From NCBI GenBank assembly GCA_900769445.1, contig CAAGGR010000022.1, forward strand, positions 62,001 to 126,000: 64,000 nt of DNA, given 5' to 3'. Shown here in pieces: positions 1-8,601 of the stretch. The notes under the pieces are model-generated. The model searched no databases. It worked only from the letters and a program-made list of their open reading frames with translations, and had not been told where the DNA came from. The stretch is from an uncultured Alistipes sp. (GTDB lineage: Bacteria > Bacteroidota > Bacteroidia > Bacteroidales > Rikenellaceae). How positions within the stretch are numbered: the stretch's first letter is position 1; each line of letters starts with the position of its first letter. The position numbers were made by a program, and so were the translations under genes.

Positions 1-532
1 TGTGGTCATCGAACTCTACAACGTTAGGTGTAAAGAAGTAGTTGTTGGTGTTGAGCATCTCGTTGCCACGACGTAGGTTGATGCCCATACGCATAGACTC
101 TGGGGTCATAAGCTTCACAAGCTCGGTGCGCTCGCCCTCAGCATAGCGGGTGTAGTCGTTGAGTGTAACATCTACAATCTTACCACCGCGGTTGTCGAAG
201 GTTACGGTCATGTAGTCGTTAGCTACAACCTCCTGCTTAATAACGCCTGTGCGCGCAGCATAGAGCGTAGCACCATGACGTGCCACCTCCGCATTTGTTC
301 TCTCCACCTCGGCAATAGAGTCGCGTGTGAAGCGCTCCTCCTCGGTCATCGCCTCCTCGAGCATACGCTCTGCCTCAGCCTCGGCTACACGCATCGCGCG
401 CTCTGCCTGCTCAATCTTCGCCTTTTGGTTTACAATCTGCTGCTGCTCCTCTATCTCGTGGCTCTGGTAGAACGAGAATCCCACAAAGAGGGCAATCATC
501 AGCACAATACCAATAATCGTGTTTTTATCCAT
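1..532 (-). CDS. yidC: Membrane protein insertase YidC, N-terminal part (cut by window edge)
   Basis: YidC inserts and folds inner-membrane proteins, alone or with Sec. Only the first 177 codons are present; the gene runs off the left edge. The translation starts MDKNTIIGIVLMIALFVGF, one N-terminal membrane segment (about residues 4-20), then a Glu/Ala-rich coiled-coil stretch (about 27-75), then the start of the periplasmic beta-sandwich domain with VTFDNRGGKIVDVTLNDY. This layout is typical of Bacteroidota YidC. The catalytic five-helix membrane core lies outside the window. It follows pyrG on the same strand after 158 bases, an order common in Bacteroidales. The start is the ATG at 532-530. 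Identification rests on the N-terminal sequence and gene order; the core domain cannot be seen. Confidence 0.88.
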   Translation of the reverse strand, partial: MDKNTIIGIVLMIALFVGFSFYQSHEIEEQQQIVNQKAKIEQAERAMRVAEAEAERMLEEAMTEEERFTRDSIAEVERTNAEVARHGATLYAARTGVIKQEVVANDYMTVTFDNRGGKIVDVTLNDYTRYAEGERTELVKLMTPESMRMGINLRRGNEMLNTNNYFFTPNVVEFDDH

Positions 533-690
533 TTTTTACTTTTTAGTTTTCCTGTTTTAACGGGGATAGTGGGGATTTTGAGTGCTCTGAGGATAATGAA
601 TATACACAGCATACCCATTATACCCAGTCTACCTAATCTCCCTATCTAAACGGGCAACGCCCCAAATTATTGCTAATTACTCACTACTCA

Positions 691-2325
691 CTACTCATTA
701 GCTGCGTTGTTCTCATCGCGATACTTCAACGCCTCCTGCACGAAGCGCACGAAGAGTGGATGAGGGTTAGCAGCTGTAGAGTGGTACTCTGGGTGGTACT
801 GTGTACCCACAAACCAACGATGCTCTGGAATCTCCACAACCTCCACAAGACCTGTGTCAGGGTTTAGACCCACAGCCTTCATGCCAGCCTTCTCGAAGTC
901 GGCCAAGTATGTGCTGTTGAACTCGTAGCGGTGGCGGTGGCGCTCCACGATGTTCTCTGCACCGTATGCCTCGCGCACGTTAGAACCCTCGGCCAAGTGG
1001 CATGGGTAGCCTCCAAGACGCATTGTGCCACCCTTAGCTGTAATCTTCTTCTGCTCCTCCATAAGGTCGATAACAGCATGCTTAGTCTGAGCCATCTCGC
1101 TTGAGTTAGCATCGCTCCAACCGATGACGTTGCGGGCGAACTCGATAACTGCGCACTGCATACCGAGGCAGATACCGAAGAACGGAACATCCTTCTCGCG
1201 AGCATAGCGCACTGCAACAAGCTTACCCTCGATACCGCGATTACCGAAGCCTGGAGCCACCATAATTGCAGACATCGCACCCAACTGCTCCTCTACATTC
1301 TCATTTGTAAGATGCTCCGAGTTAACATAGTGTAGCTTAACCTTAACCTCGTTAACAGCGCCAGCATGGATGAATGACTCGCTGATTGATTTATATGCAT
1401 CTGGAAGCTCTGTGTACTTACCTACAAGGGCGATATCTACAACGCTCTTAGGATTCTTTATACGCTCAACAAATGCCTCCCATTTTGCGAGGTCTGGTGC
1501 CTGCTTAGACTCCAAGCCGAGCTTCTCAAGGAGTACGCCATCGAGGTTCTGTGCATGCATGCGTAGTGGCACCTCGTAGATTGTAGGCACGTCGATAGAC
1601 TCAACCACAGCCTCTGGAGCTACGTTGCAGAATAGCGCAACCTTGCGTCGTACATCGTCGCCAAGGACATGCTCCGAGCGGAGTACCAATACATCTGGCT
1701 GAAGACCGTACGATAGTAACTCCTTTACAGAGTGCTGCGTAGGCTTAGTCTTAAGCTCACCCGATGCTGCCATGTATGGGATGAGTGTGAGGTGTACAAG
1801 AACGGTGTTCTGGTAGCCAAGCTGATAGCGTAGCTGACGTACAGACTCGATAAATGGCAATGACTCGATATCGCCTACAGTACCACCAATCTCGGTGATG
1901 ATAACATCATACTTTTTTGTAGCACCGAGTAACTGCACACGACGCTTAATCTCGTCGGTGATGTGAGGGATAACCTGCACGGTCTTACCAAGAAACTCAC
2001 CACTGCGCTCCTTGTCGATAACACACTGGTAGATCTTACCTGTTGTTACGTTGTTGTTCTTTGTTGTCTGAATCGATGTGAAACGCTCGTAGTGGCCGAG
2101 GTCAAGGTCGGTCTCTGTACCATCCTCGGTAACGTAGCACTCGCCATGCTCGTATGGGTTTAGTGTACCTGGGTCGACGTTGATATATGGGTCGAGCTTT
2201 TGAATGGTAACTGAGTAACCGCGAGCCTGTAGTAGACGGGCGATAGATGCTGAGATAATACCCTTACCAAGTGATGATGCCACACCACCAGTAACGAATA
2301 TGTACTTTGGTTTAGATAGTTTCAT
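691..2325 (-). CDS. pyrG: CTP synthase (glutamine-hydrolysing)
   Basis: PyrG makes CTP from UTP, ATP and glutamine, the last step of pyrimidine nucleotide synthesis in the cytosol. At 544 aa it is full length. The N-terminal amidoligase domain (about 1-270) opens with the P-loop region GGVASSLGKGIISASIA. The C-terminal class I glutamine amidotransferase domain carries the nucleophile Cys386 in GICLGMQ and the His/Glu pair in QYHPEY near residue 515. All expected catalytic parts are present. It starts 32 bases after the DUF349 gene on the same strand, so the two are probably co-transcribed from the promoter near 4360, with yidC downstream. Nothing unusual was seen. Confidence 0.97.
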   Translation of the reverse strand: MKLSKPKYIFVTGGVASSLGKGIISASIARLLQARGYSVTIQKLDPYINVDPGTLNPYEHGECYVTEDGTETDLDLGHYERFTSIQTTKNNNVTTGKIYQCVIDKERSGEFLGKTVQVIPHITDEIKRRVQLLGATKKYDVIITEIGGTVGDIESLPFIESVRQLRYQLGYQNTVLVHLTLIPYMAASGELKTKPTQHSVKELLSYGLQPDVLVLRSEHVLGDDVRRKVALFCNVAPEAVVESIDVPTIYEVPLRMHAQNLDGVLLEKLGLESKQAPDLAKWEAFVERIKNPKSVVDIALVGKYTELPDAYKSISESFIHAGAVNEVKVKLHYVNSEHLTNENVEEQLGAMSAIMVAPGFGNRGIEGKLVAVRYAREKDVPFFGICLGMQCAVIEFARNVIGWSDANSSEMAQTKHAVIDLMEEQKKITAKGGTMRLGGYPCHLAEGSNVREAYGAENIVERHRHRYEFNSTYLADFEKAGMKAVGLNPDTGLVEVVEIPEHRWFVGTQYHPEYHSTAANPHPLFVRFVQEALKYRDENNAANE

Positions 2326-2357
2326 AACTGTATCTTGTTTTTGTTTACTTTGCCTAA

Positions 2358-4295
2358 CTATTTTGTCTCCTGCTCATCGATAACGCGAATCTTCTCGATG
2401 ATGCCCGCCATGTCGCTCTTAGCGCGCTCAATCTTCTCGCGAACGTCAGCAATAAGGCTCTCGGCATTCTTCGACTTCGAGAAGAAACCGATGTTATTCT
2501 CCAAGAGGGCGATATCCTGCTCCATCTGACGAAGCTTGTTGTATAGCTTCTCACGCTCGGAGCGTAGCTGGTTGCCACCCTTCATGTTCTGCACACGCTC
2601 CTTGAAGCGATTCATCGAGCGGTCGCGCTCCGATGAACGTAGGGTAGCGAACATAGCATCCACGATGGCCTTATACTCCTTCTGCACAGCATCCTTCTGC
2701 TTGATAGGTACAAAACCAATCTGGCTCCAGCGGCGCTGATACTCCTTGATAGCCTCGAAGCCACCAGCCTTGATGTCTGCACCCTTCATCTCCTCGATAA
2801 GGGCGAGCTTTAGTTTGAGGTTCTCCTCGTGTACAGAGTCTACCGATGAGAAGTGTTCTGCCTTGCGCTCGAAGAACTTGTCGCATGCAGCACGGAAACG
2901 CTTCCAAATGGTGTCGGAGTGGCGACGCGATACAGGGCCTGTCTGCTTCCAGCGCGCCTGCAATGCTATAAGCTCATCTGTAGCATGCTTCCAATCCTCC
3001 GATGTAGATAACGCCTCGGCCTCAGCGCACAACTCCAACTTCACTGCGAGGTTATGCTCCATCTCGCTCTTTACGCCAGCGTAGAACTCGCGCTTATGCT
3101 CGAAGAACTTATCACATGCAGCACGGAAACGCTCGTAGATACGGTTGTTCTCCTTCTTAGGCGCGTAGCCGATAGTCTTCCAAATCTTCTGTATCTCGAG
3201 AAGTTCCTCGCTTGCCTTGTTCCAATCCTTGCGTGAGAGCATTGCACGTGTAGCCAATGCCTCAATCTTCTCGCAAAGCTCGGTCTTTAGCGCGAGGTTC
3301 TTTGTCTGCTCACTCTTAAGGCTCTCGAAATGCTCCTGATGACGCTTGTTGATGCGGCTTGATGCCTCCTTGAAGCGCTCCCAAAGAGCCTCCTTGTACT
3401 CCATCGCCACAGGGCCAGTCTCGCGCCACTCGTCGTGTAGCTTCTGAAGCTTGCGGAACGCCTCCACAATCTGAGTCTCGAGGGTTAGCTCCTCTGCCTG
3501 TTCGCAGAGCGAGAGCTTAGCCTCGTAGTTCTTCTTAAGGTCGAGGTCGCGAAGCTCGCGGTTAATCTTGATGTAGTTGTAGAAGTTCTCGACGTGGAGG
3601 TTGTATGTCTCCCACAAGTCCTTCACGCTCTGCTGTGGCACAAGACCAATCTCCTTCCACTTGCTCTGTAGCTCGCGGAAACGGGCAAAGGTCGTACTTG
3701 TGTTCTCGTCAGAGTTTATCAACTCCTTAAGCTCCTCGATAATCTGGAGCTTTAGTTTGAGGTTCTCCTCTTTGTTTGCCTCGAGTTCTGCGATATGGCG
3801 GTCGCGCTCGTTGCGATATGCTGTGAATAACTCCTTAAAGCGCACCTCGTCATTATCTACTGCTGGGGTGAACTCCTCCTCGTTGCCTCCCTGCTCAATG
3901 AATGCCTTGCGCTCAGCCTCAACCTTTGCGCGGCGCTGCTTGTAGAATGCAATCTTGATAGCCTCAACTACAGGGCGAAGCGTCTGTACTGGCTCGCTCT
4001 CGAGTCTCTTTGCGAGTAGCTCCACAAGCTCTGCCTCGCTAAGATTTGTGAGGGAGTCGTTGTGTGAGGCTGCCTCGGCCTCCTCCTCAGTCTCCTCGCC
4101 AATATCTAAGCCCGCCTCCTCGGCTGCGAGTGCTGCCTCCTCATCGGCAAACTCCTCTGTCATAGCGTTGGTTGTGGTCTCATTCTCGAGCGCCTGCTCT
4201 TCGCTTGCTTCAATAGTTGTAGTCTTCTGCGCATCTTCGGCAGTGTTGCCGACAGGCTCTGATAGAGCCGCAAGATTGTTCTTTTCAGTAGTCAT
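2358..4295 (-). CDS. DUF349 repeat protein
   Basis: This 645-aa protein has an acidic, Ala/Glu/Thr-rich, probably disordered N terminus (residues 1-80), then five DUF349 repeats of about 75 residues. Each repeat carries a W-x-x-x-G-x-x-P-type motif: KWKEIGLVPQQ, EWRETGPVAME, IWKTIGYAPKK, RWKQTGPVSRR and RWSQIGFVPIK. A charged helical tail (about 580-645) is predicted coiled coil. No signal peptide or membrane segment is seen, so it is probably cytosolic. DUF349 proteins are common in Bacteroidota and Actinobacteria; I know of no established biochemical activity. It is the first gene of a unit with pyrG and probably yidC, under a good Bacteroidota promoter at 4357-4387. The repeat assignment is firm; no function is claimed. 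Confidence 0.9.
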   Translation of the reverse strand: MTTEKNNLAALSEPVGNTAEDAQKTTTIEASEEQALENETTTNAMTEEFADEEAALAAEEAGLDIGEETEEEAEAASHNDSLTNLSEAELVELLAKRLESEPVQTLRPVVEAIKIAFYKQRRAKVEAERKAFIEQGGNEEEFTPAVDNDEVRFKELFTAYRNERDRHIAELEANKEENLKLKLQIIEELKELINSDENTSTTFARFRELQSKWKEIGLVPQQSVKDLWETYNLHVENFYNYIKINRELRDLDLKKNYEAKLSLCEQAEELTLETQIVEAFRKLQKLHDEWRETGPVAMEYKEALWERFKEASSRINKRHQEHFESLKSEQTKNLALKTELCEKIEALATRAMLSRKDWNKASEELLEIQKIWKTIGYAPKKENNRIYERFRAACDKFFEHKREFYAGVKSEMEHNLAVKLELCAEAEALSTSEDWKHATDELIALQARWKQTGPVSRRHSDTIWKRFRAACDKFFERKAEHFSSVDSVHEENLKLKLALIEEMKGADIKAGGFEAIKEYQRRWSQIGFVPIKQKDAVQKEYKAIVDAMFATLRSSERDRSMNRFKERVQNMKGGNQLRSEREKLYNKLRQMEQDIALLENNIGFFSKSKNAESLIADVREKIERAKSDMAGIIEKIRVIDEQETK

Positions 4296-4356
4296 CGTAG
4301 TATGTATTTTAGTTCTTCACGCTAACGCGCAAGTGTGCGCTCTCGCGTAATTCGTG

Positions 4357-4387
4357 CAAATATAAGTATTTATTCTCGACTTTCAAA
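4357..4387 (-). promoter_or_regulatory. Bacteroidota-type promoter for the DUF349-pyrG unit
   Basis: Read on the minus strand there is a -33 element TTTG (4387-4384), a 19-base spacer and a -7 box TATATTTG (4364-4357), matching TAnnTTTG. The start would fall near 4350, about 55 bases before the DUF349 start codon. It is back to back with the ackA promoter. Confidence 0.7.
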
Positions 4388-4567
4388 CTCTTTATGGAGA
4401 TTTATTCTTTTTTGGACTAAAATGGCATAATTTGAGTATGAGAGATATAGTCAATATTTGGATGATATGGGGTGTAAAGTTAGAGATAAGAAACTCGTTC
4501 GGAAGAATAGAAAAATATCGTTATTTTCGGAGCTGTTTTATGAAGTGGAAAAAAAGTTTGAAATTGG

Positions 4568-4598
4568 TTGGAAAGTTAAGTGAAAATGATTACCTTTG
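4568..4598 (+). promoter_or_regulatory. Bacteroidota-type promoter for ackA
   Basis: TTG at 4568-4570, a 20-base spacer and TACCTTTG at 4591-4598 match the Bacteroidota -33/-7 consensus. The predicted leader is about 58 bases before the ackA ATG. The rest of the 367-base gap 4296-4662 holds the divergent DUF349 promoter and AT-rich sequence. A 65-codon frame there (from 4432) overlaps this promoter and looks non-coding. Confidence 0.75.
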
Positions 4599-4662
4599 TG
4601 TGCTATTAGGTATAAACCTAAATCTCTGATTGAAACTTTGAACAAACTAAATAATAATTGAA

Positions 4663-5865
4663 ATGGTAATTTTGGTTCTTAATTGCGGTAGCTCTTCAAT
4701 CAAGTATCAGGTGCTTGATGTTGTGGAGAATGCCGAGACGCTCTTGGCCAAGGGTCTTGTAGAGCGTATTGGTCTTGCTGAGGGTGATCTTACGCACAAG
4801 CCTCAGGGTAAGGATAAGTATGAGGTTAAGTGTCCTATTCCAGATCACACAACTGGTATTCGTCTTGTTCTCGATGCTTTGACACATCCTGAGCATGGCG
4901 TTATTTCATCACTTGACGAGCTTAAGGCTGCAGGTCATCGTGTAGCACACGGTGGCGAGTTCTTCACTGATAGCTGCTTGGTAGACGAGGATGTTAAGGC
5001 AAAGATTAAGTCGTTGTACTCTATCGCTCCACTTCATAATCCTGCAAACCTTGAGGGTATTCTCTCAATGGAGAAGGTGTTGCCAGGTGTTAAGCAGGTG
5101 GCTGTATTCGACACAGCATTCCACCACACTATCCCTGCAATCAACTACTTGTACGCTATCCCATACGAGTACTACGAGAAGTATCGCGTTAGAAAGTATG
5201 GTTTCCACGGTACAAGCCACAAGTTCGTTGCTCGCGTAGGTGCTGAGATGTTCGGTCTCGACTTCGAGAATGCAAAGATTGTTACTTGCCACATTGGTAA
5301 TGGTGCCTCTGTTACAGCTGTTAAGAATGGTAAGTCGTTCGACACATCTATGGGCTTTACTCCACTTGATGGTCTTGTGATGGGTACACGTGCTGGCTCT
5401 ATGGATGTTGGCGCTGCAACATATATCGCAAGCAAGGAGGGTATGACATATGCTGAGCTCGATAATATGCTAAACAAGAAGTCTGGTGTTCAGGGTCTTA
5501 CTGGCATCTCGAGCGATATGCGTGATATCGACGCAGCATACGATGAGGGTAACGAGCGCGCTATCATCGCTCGTGATATGTATGCTAACCGCATCAAGAA
5601 GTATATCGGTGAGTATGCTGCTGAGATGGGTGGCGTAGACCTTGTAATCTTCACTGGCGGTGTTGGTGAGAACTCTCCAGAGGTGCGTGAGTATGCTCTT
5701 CAGGGCTTGGAGTTCATGGGTCTTGAGTTCGACGCTGTTCGCAACCGTGGTAAGCGTGGTACCGACTATGAGATTTCAAAGGAGGGTTCACGTGTTAAGG
5801 CGGCTGTTGTCTGCACCGATGAGGAGCTGGTGATTGCAAAGGATACCTTCCGCCTTGTAAAATAA
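4663..5865 (+). CDS. ackA: Acetate kinase
   Basis: AckA interconverts acetyl phosphate plus ADP with acetate plus ATP, the ATP-yielding end of acetate fermentation. The 400-aa protein has the ASKHA-fold start VLNCGSSSIKYQ, the central motif CHIGNGASVTAVKNGKSFD, the substrate loop MGFTPLDGLVMGTRAGSMD with the conserved arginine, and the C-terminal FTGGVGENSPEVRE. Length matches the family (about 400). It is followed, after a palindromic repeat, by ptb and buk rather than by a classical pta. The nearby acyltransferase might therefore cover acetyl phosphate too, or pta lies elsewhere. Codon use is strongly biased, with GGT, AAG and ATC frequent, suggesting high expression. Confidence 0.97.
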   Translation: MVILVLNCGSSSIKYQVLDVVENAETLLAKGLVERIGLAEGDLTHKPQGKDKYEVKCPIPDHTTGIRLVLDALTHPEHGVISSLDELKAAGHRVAHGGEFFTDSCLVDEDVKAKIKSLYSIAPLHNPANLEGILSMEKVLPGVKQVAVFDTAFHHTIPAINYLYAIPYEYYEKYRVRKYGFHGTSHKFVARVGAEMFGLDFENAKIVTCHIGNGASVTAVKNGKSFDTSMGFTPLDGLVMGTRAGSMDVGAATYIASKEGMTYAELDNMLNKKSGVQGLTGISSDMRDIDAAYDEGNERAIIARDMYANRIKKYIGEYAAEMGGVDLVIFTGGVGENSPEVREYALQGLEFMGLEFDAVRNRGKRGTDYEISKEGSRVKAAVVCTDEELVIAKDTFRLVK

Positions 5866-5875
5866 AAGCCATCTG

Positions 5876-5972
5876 GTGGGCTACTTTGGCATCTCTCTCG
5901 ATTTCCAAATCCTCATTTACGCCGAGTAAACTGCGGTTTGGTAATCTTCGAGGAGCTTCAAATTAGCCTCAC
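5876..5972. repeat. Family A palindromic intergenic repeat, copy A1
   Basis: This copy sits between ackA and ptb. Nested arms can be read inward: GTGGGCTA with TAGCCTCAC, CGATT with AATC..CG, CCAAA with TTTGG, and TTTAC with GTAAA around a five-base loop GCCGA. The stretch 5907-5939 is identical over 33 bases to 11120-11152 (copy A3). Copy A2 (8048-8138) has the same layout with changed but still paired stems. It lacks a T-run, so it is not a classical terminator. It may act as an RNA processing or stability element or be a REP-like mobile repeat; the function is unknown. Confidence 0.7.
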
Positions 5973-6035
5973 CATACGACTTTTATAGCTTTATGTATAG
6001 AAAATATCAACTAACAATAAAAACTTAAAACAACT

Positions 6036-6938
6036 ATGATTAAGCATTTGGACGAACTCGTTGCTGCAGCTGTGGCACGTGGTAAGAAGAAGATGATCGT
6101 GGCATACGGTCAGGATACACACTCTATCGGTGCTACCGATATGGCTATCAAGGCTGGTCTTGCTGATGTTACCTTGGTTGGTGATCCAGAGGAGATTAAG
6201 AAGTCTTGCGAGGCTGAGGGCGTGGATATGAGCCAGTACACTATCATCCCAGAGTCAGAGGATGTAAAGGCTGTTGAGATTGCTGTTAAGGCTGTTCACA
6301 ATGGCGAGTACGACGTTTTGATGAAGGGTGTAGTACCTACAGACAAGTATATGCGTGGTATCTTGAACAAGGAGTGGGGTTTGTTGCCACAGGGTACTGT
6401 TCTTAGCCACGTTACTGTATTGGAGGTGCCTGCATACCACAAGCTTCTTGTAGTTAGTGATGTTGCTGTTCTTCCATGTCCATCTTTGGAGCAGAAGAAG
6501 CAGATTGCTAAGTACCTTATCACTACAGCTAACAACCTCGGTATCGAGGAGCCTAAGGTTGCGCTTATCGCACCATCAGAGCAGCTTCTTCCAAAGGTGG
6601 TAAGCTCTGTTGAGGCTAAGGAGCTTTCAGACCTTGGTCAGGCTGGCGAGTTGGGTAAGGGTCTCTTCCAGGGTCCTTTGGCACTCGACGTAGCTATCGA
6701 CGAGGAGTCAGTTAAGATTAAGAAGCTTACAGGCCCTGTTGCAGGTGATGCAGACTGCTTGTTATTCCCTAACCTTGAGTCTGGTAACGTATTCTTCAAG
6801 GCTTGCTCTAAGTTTGGTGGTGCTGAGTTGGCAGCTATGGTTGCAGGTCCTACTGCTCCTTGCGTATTGACATCACGTGGCGACTCAACTAAGACTAAGT
6901 TGTACTCTATCGCTTTGGCTTGCTTGTCAGCGAAATAG
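6036..6938 (+). CDS. ptb: Phosphate butyryltransferase / phosphate acyltransferase
   Basis: The protein (300 aa) belongs to the phosphate acetyl/butyryltransferase family (PTA_PTB). It converts an acyl-CoA plus phosphate to an acyl phosphate and CoA. Length and the pairing with butyrate kinase 26 bases downstream point to Ptb rather than a long Pta. Recognisable stretches are an N-terminal KKKMIVAYGQDTHSIGA, then DVLMKGVVPTDKYMRGILN, and a C-terminal VAGDADCLLFPNLESGNVFFK, the conserved phosphate/CoA-site region of the family. No promoter is seen in the 170-base gap after ackA, so it may be read from ackA through repeat A1. Substrate cannot be set from sequence: butyryl-, isobutyryl- and isovaleryl-CoA are all plausible. 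Confidence 0.9.
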   Translation: MIKHLDELVAAAVARGKKKMIVAYGQDTHSIGATDMAIKAGLADVTLVGDPEEIKKSCEAEGVDMSQYTIIPESEDVKAVEIAVKAVHNGEYDVLMKGVVPTDKYMRGILNKEWGLLPQGTVLSHVTVLEVPAYHKLLVVSDVAVLPCPSLEQKKQIAKYLITTANNLGIEEPKVALIAPSEQLLPKVVSSVEAKELSDLGQAGELGKGLFQGPLALDVAIDEESVKIKKLTGPVAGDADCLLFPNLESGNVFFKACSKFGGAELAAMVAGPTAPCVLTSRGDSTKTKLYSIALACLSAK

Positions 6939-6964
6939 TCTAACCATAAAGTGAACGTATAATT

Positions 6965-8032
6965 ATGGCTTATAACATATTAACTATCAACCCAGGCTCT
7001 ACATCTACTAAGGTGGCGTTGTTCCAGGATATGGAGCAGGTGAAGGTTTTGAAGCTCAGCCACTCGGCAGAGGAGATTGCTCGCTTCGAGACTGTTGCTG
7101 ACCAGCTTGATTGGCGTTTGGAGATTATCCTTGGCGAGCTTAAGGCTGCAGGTATCGAGCTTTCATCATTGGATGCTGTAATTGGTCGTGGTGGTCTTAT
7201 GCGCCCTATCGAGGGTGGTGTTTACCGCGTTGGCGAGACAATGATTGCAGACCTTAGCGCACCTAAGCGCCAGCATGCCAGCAACCTCGGTGCTTTGATT
7301 GCACGTCGTATTGCTGATGAGGCAGGTGTTGAGGCTTATATCGCAGACCCAGTAGTTGTTGACGAGTTGCAGGATATGGCACGTGTGAGCGGTATCAAGG
7401 AGCTTCCACGTCGCTCTATCTTCCACGCTTTGAACCAGAAGGCTATCGCACGTCGCTATGCTAAGGAGGTAGGTCGTCCTTACGAGGAGCTTAACCTTGT
7501 AGTTGTACACATGGGCGGTGGTATCTCTGTGTCAGCACACTGTCAGGGTCGTGTTATCGACACTAACAATGCTCTTGATGGCGATGGCCCAATCGCACCA
7601 GAGCGTGCAGGTACTCTTCCTGCTGGCGATCTTGTAGACCTCTGCTTCTCAGGCAAGTACGAGAAGGCTGAGATTAAGAAGTTGCTCGCAGGTAAGGGTG
7701 GTCTTGTAGACCATGTGAACTGCAACAATGTTCAGGAGCTTAACGAGGTTCGTGCTGCTGCAGGTGATAAGGAGGCTCGCTTTATGCTCGACACCATGTC
7801 ATACTCTATCGCTAAGTTTATCGGTGAGATGGCAGTTGTGTTGAAGGGTAAGGTTGATGCAATCCTTCTTACTGGTGGTATCGCTTGGAACGACTGCGTT
7901 AACGATATCATCGTTGACTACTGTAAGTTCCTTGCACCTATCAAGATCTACCCAGGTGAGAACGAACTTGAGTCGTTGGCAGAGAACGCTCTAAGAGTAC
8001 TTAAGGGCGAGACTGCTGCCAAAGAATATTAA
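6965..8032 (+). CDS. buk: Butyrate kinase (branched-chain acid kinase possible)
   Basis: Buk turns butyryl phosphate plus ADP into butyrate plus ATP; it is an ASKHA kinase related to AckA. The 355-aa sequence begins ILTINPGSTSTKVALFQD, the family phosphate-1 motif, and has VVVHMGGGISVSAHCQGR (phosphate-2/adenosine region) and AILLTGGIAWNDCVND near the C terminus. Length is normal. It forms a two-gene unit with ptb. Together they allow substrate-level ATP formation from acyl-CoA. In an organism with many secreted proteases, branched-chain acyl-CoA from Val, Leu and Ile is a plausible substrate, but this is inference. Confidence 0.94.
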   Translation: MAYNILTINPGSTSTKVALFQDMEQVKVLKLSHSAEEIARFETVADQLDWRLEIILGELKAAGIELSSLDAVIGRGGLMRPIEGGVYRVGETMIADLSAPKRQHASNLGALIARRIADEAGVEAYIADPVVVDELQDMARVSGIKELPRRSIFHALNQKAIARRYAKEVGRPYEELNLVVVHMGGGISVSAHCQGRVIDTNNALDGDGPIAPERAGTLPAGDLVDLCFSGKYEKAEIKKLLAGKGGLVDHVNCNNVQELNEVRAAAGDKEARFMLDTMSYSIAKFIGEMAVVLKGKVDAILLTGGIAWNDCVNDIIVDYCKFLAPIKIYPGENELESLAENALRVLKGETAAKEY

Positions 8033-8047
8033 TAGAGTTGCCTGTTC

Positions 8048-8138
8048 GGCTCTTTTGGCATCTGCCTTGTCAGCCAAATGCTAATTTACGCTTCAGTAAA
8101 CTCCGCTTTGTCTGACTGCGAGCAGCTTCAAAATAGCT
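8048..8138. repeat. Family A palindromic intergenic repeat, copy A2
   Basis: This copy begins about 15 bases after buk and aligns along most of its length with copy A1 after ackA, sharing TTTGGCATCT, the TTTAC-loop-GTAAA core and GAGCAGCTTCAAA versus GAGGAGCTTCAAA. Its middle stem is GTCAG pairing with CTGAC where A1 has CGATT with AATC..CG, so both arms changed together. No T-run follows. No canonical promoter was found between here and aroQ. Confidence 0.65.
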
Positions 8139-8181
8139 ACGACATCTAACTTTATCCCCTATATAAAGTAAATTTTATAGG

Positions 8182-8598
8182 ATGAAAATTTTGATTATCA
8201 ACGGAGCGAACCTCAATCTTTTGGGGCGTCGCGAGCCTGAGATATACGGTCGTGAGAGCTTCGAGGAGTACCTCGAGGCTCTTCGCGCACGTTACTCAGA
8301 GCATACTATCGATTACTATCAGTCCAATATCGAGGGCGAGATTGTCGATGCCTTGCAGCGCGCAGATGGGCTTTACGATGCTGTGGTGCTTAATGCTGGG
8401 GGATATACCCACACGTCGGTAGTGATACGCGATGCCATCGCTGCTATCGCAACACCTGTTGTGGAGGTGCATATCTCCTCTATCCTCGCGCGTGAGGAGT
8501 TCCGCCACGTTTCGCTTATTGCACCTGTGGTGCGTGGCTCAATTATGGGCTTTGGTATGGAGTCCTATCGTCTTGCTTTGGAGCATATCATTGGTTAG
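8182..8598 (+). CDS. aroQ: Type II 3-dehydroquinate dehydratase
   Basis: AroQ dehydrates 3-dehydroquinate to 3-dehydroshikimate in the shikimate pathway. The 138-aa protein shows the type II signature INGANLNLLGRREPEIYG with the catalytic Tyr region, the substrate-binding NAGGYTHTSVVIRDAI, and VVEVHISSILAREEFRHVS with the conserved His. Length is typical (about 140-150). The flippase gene starts three bases after the stop, so they are probably translated from one message. The 149 bases before it are mostly family A repeat A2. Confidence 0.97.
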   Translation: MKILIINGANLNLLGRREPEIYGRESFEEYLEALRARYSEHTIDYYQSNIEGEIVDALQRADGLYDAVVLNAGGYTHTSVVIRDAIAAIATPVVEVHISSILAREEFRHVSLIAPVVRGSIMGFGMESYRLALEHIIG

Positions 8599-8601
8599 TG
8601 T

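Noticed and set aside
4432..4629. A 65-codon frame between the DUF349 gene and ackA
   Set aside because: It spans the ackA promoter (4568-4598), has no family likeness and has AT-rich composition unlike coding neighbours.
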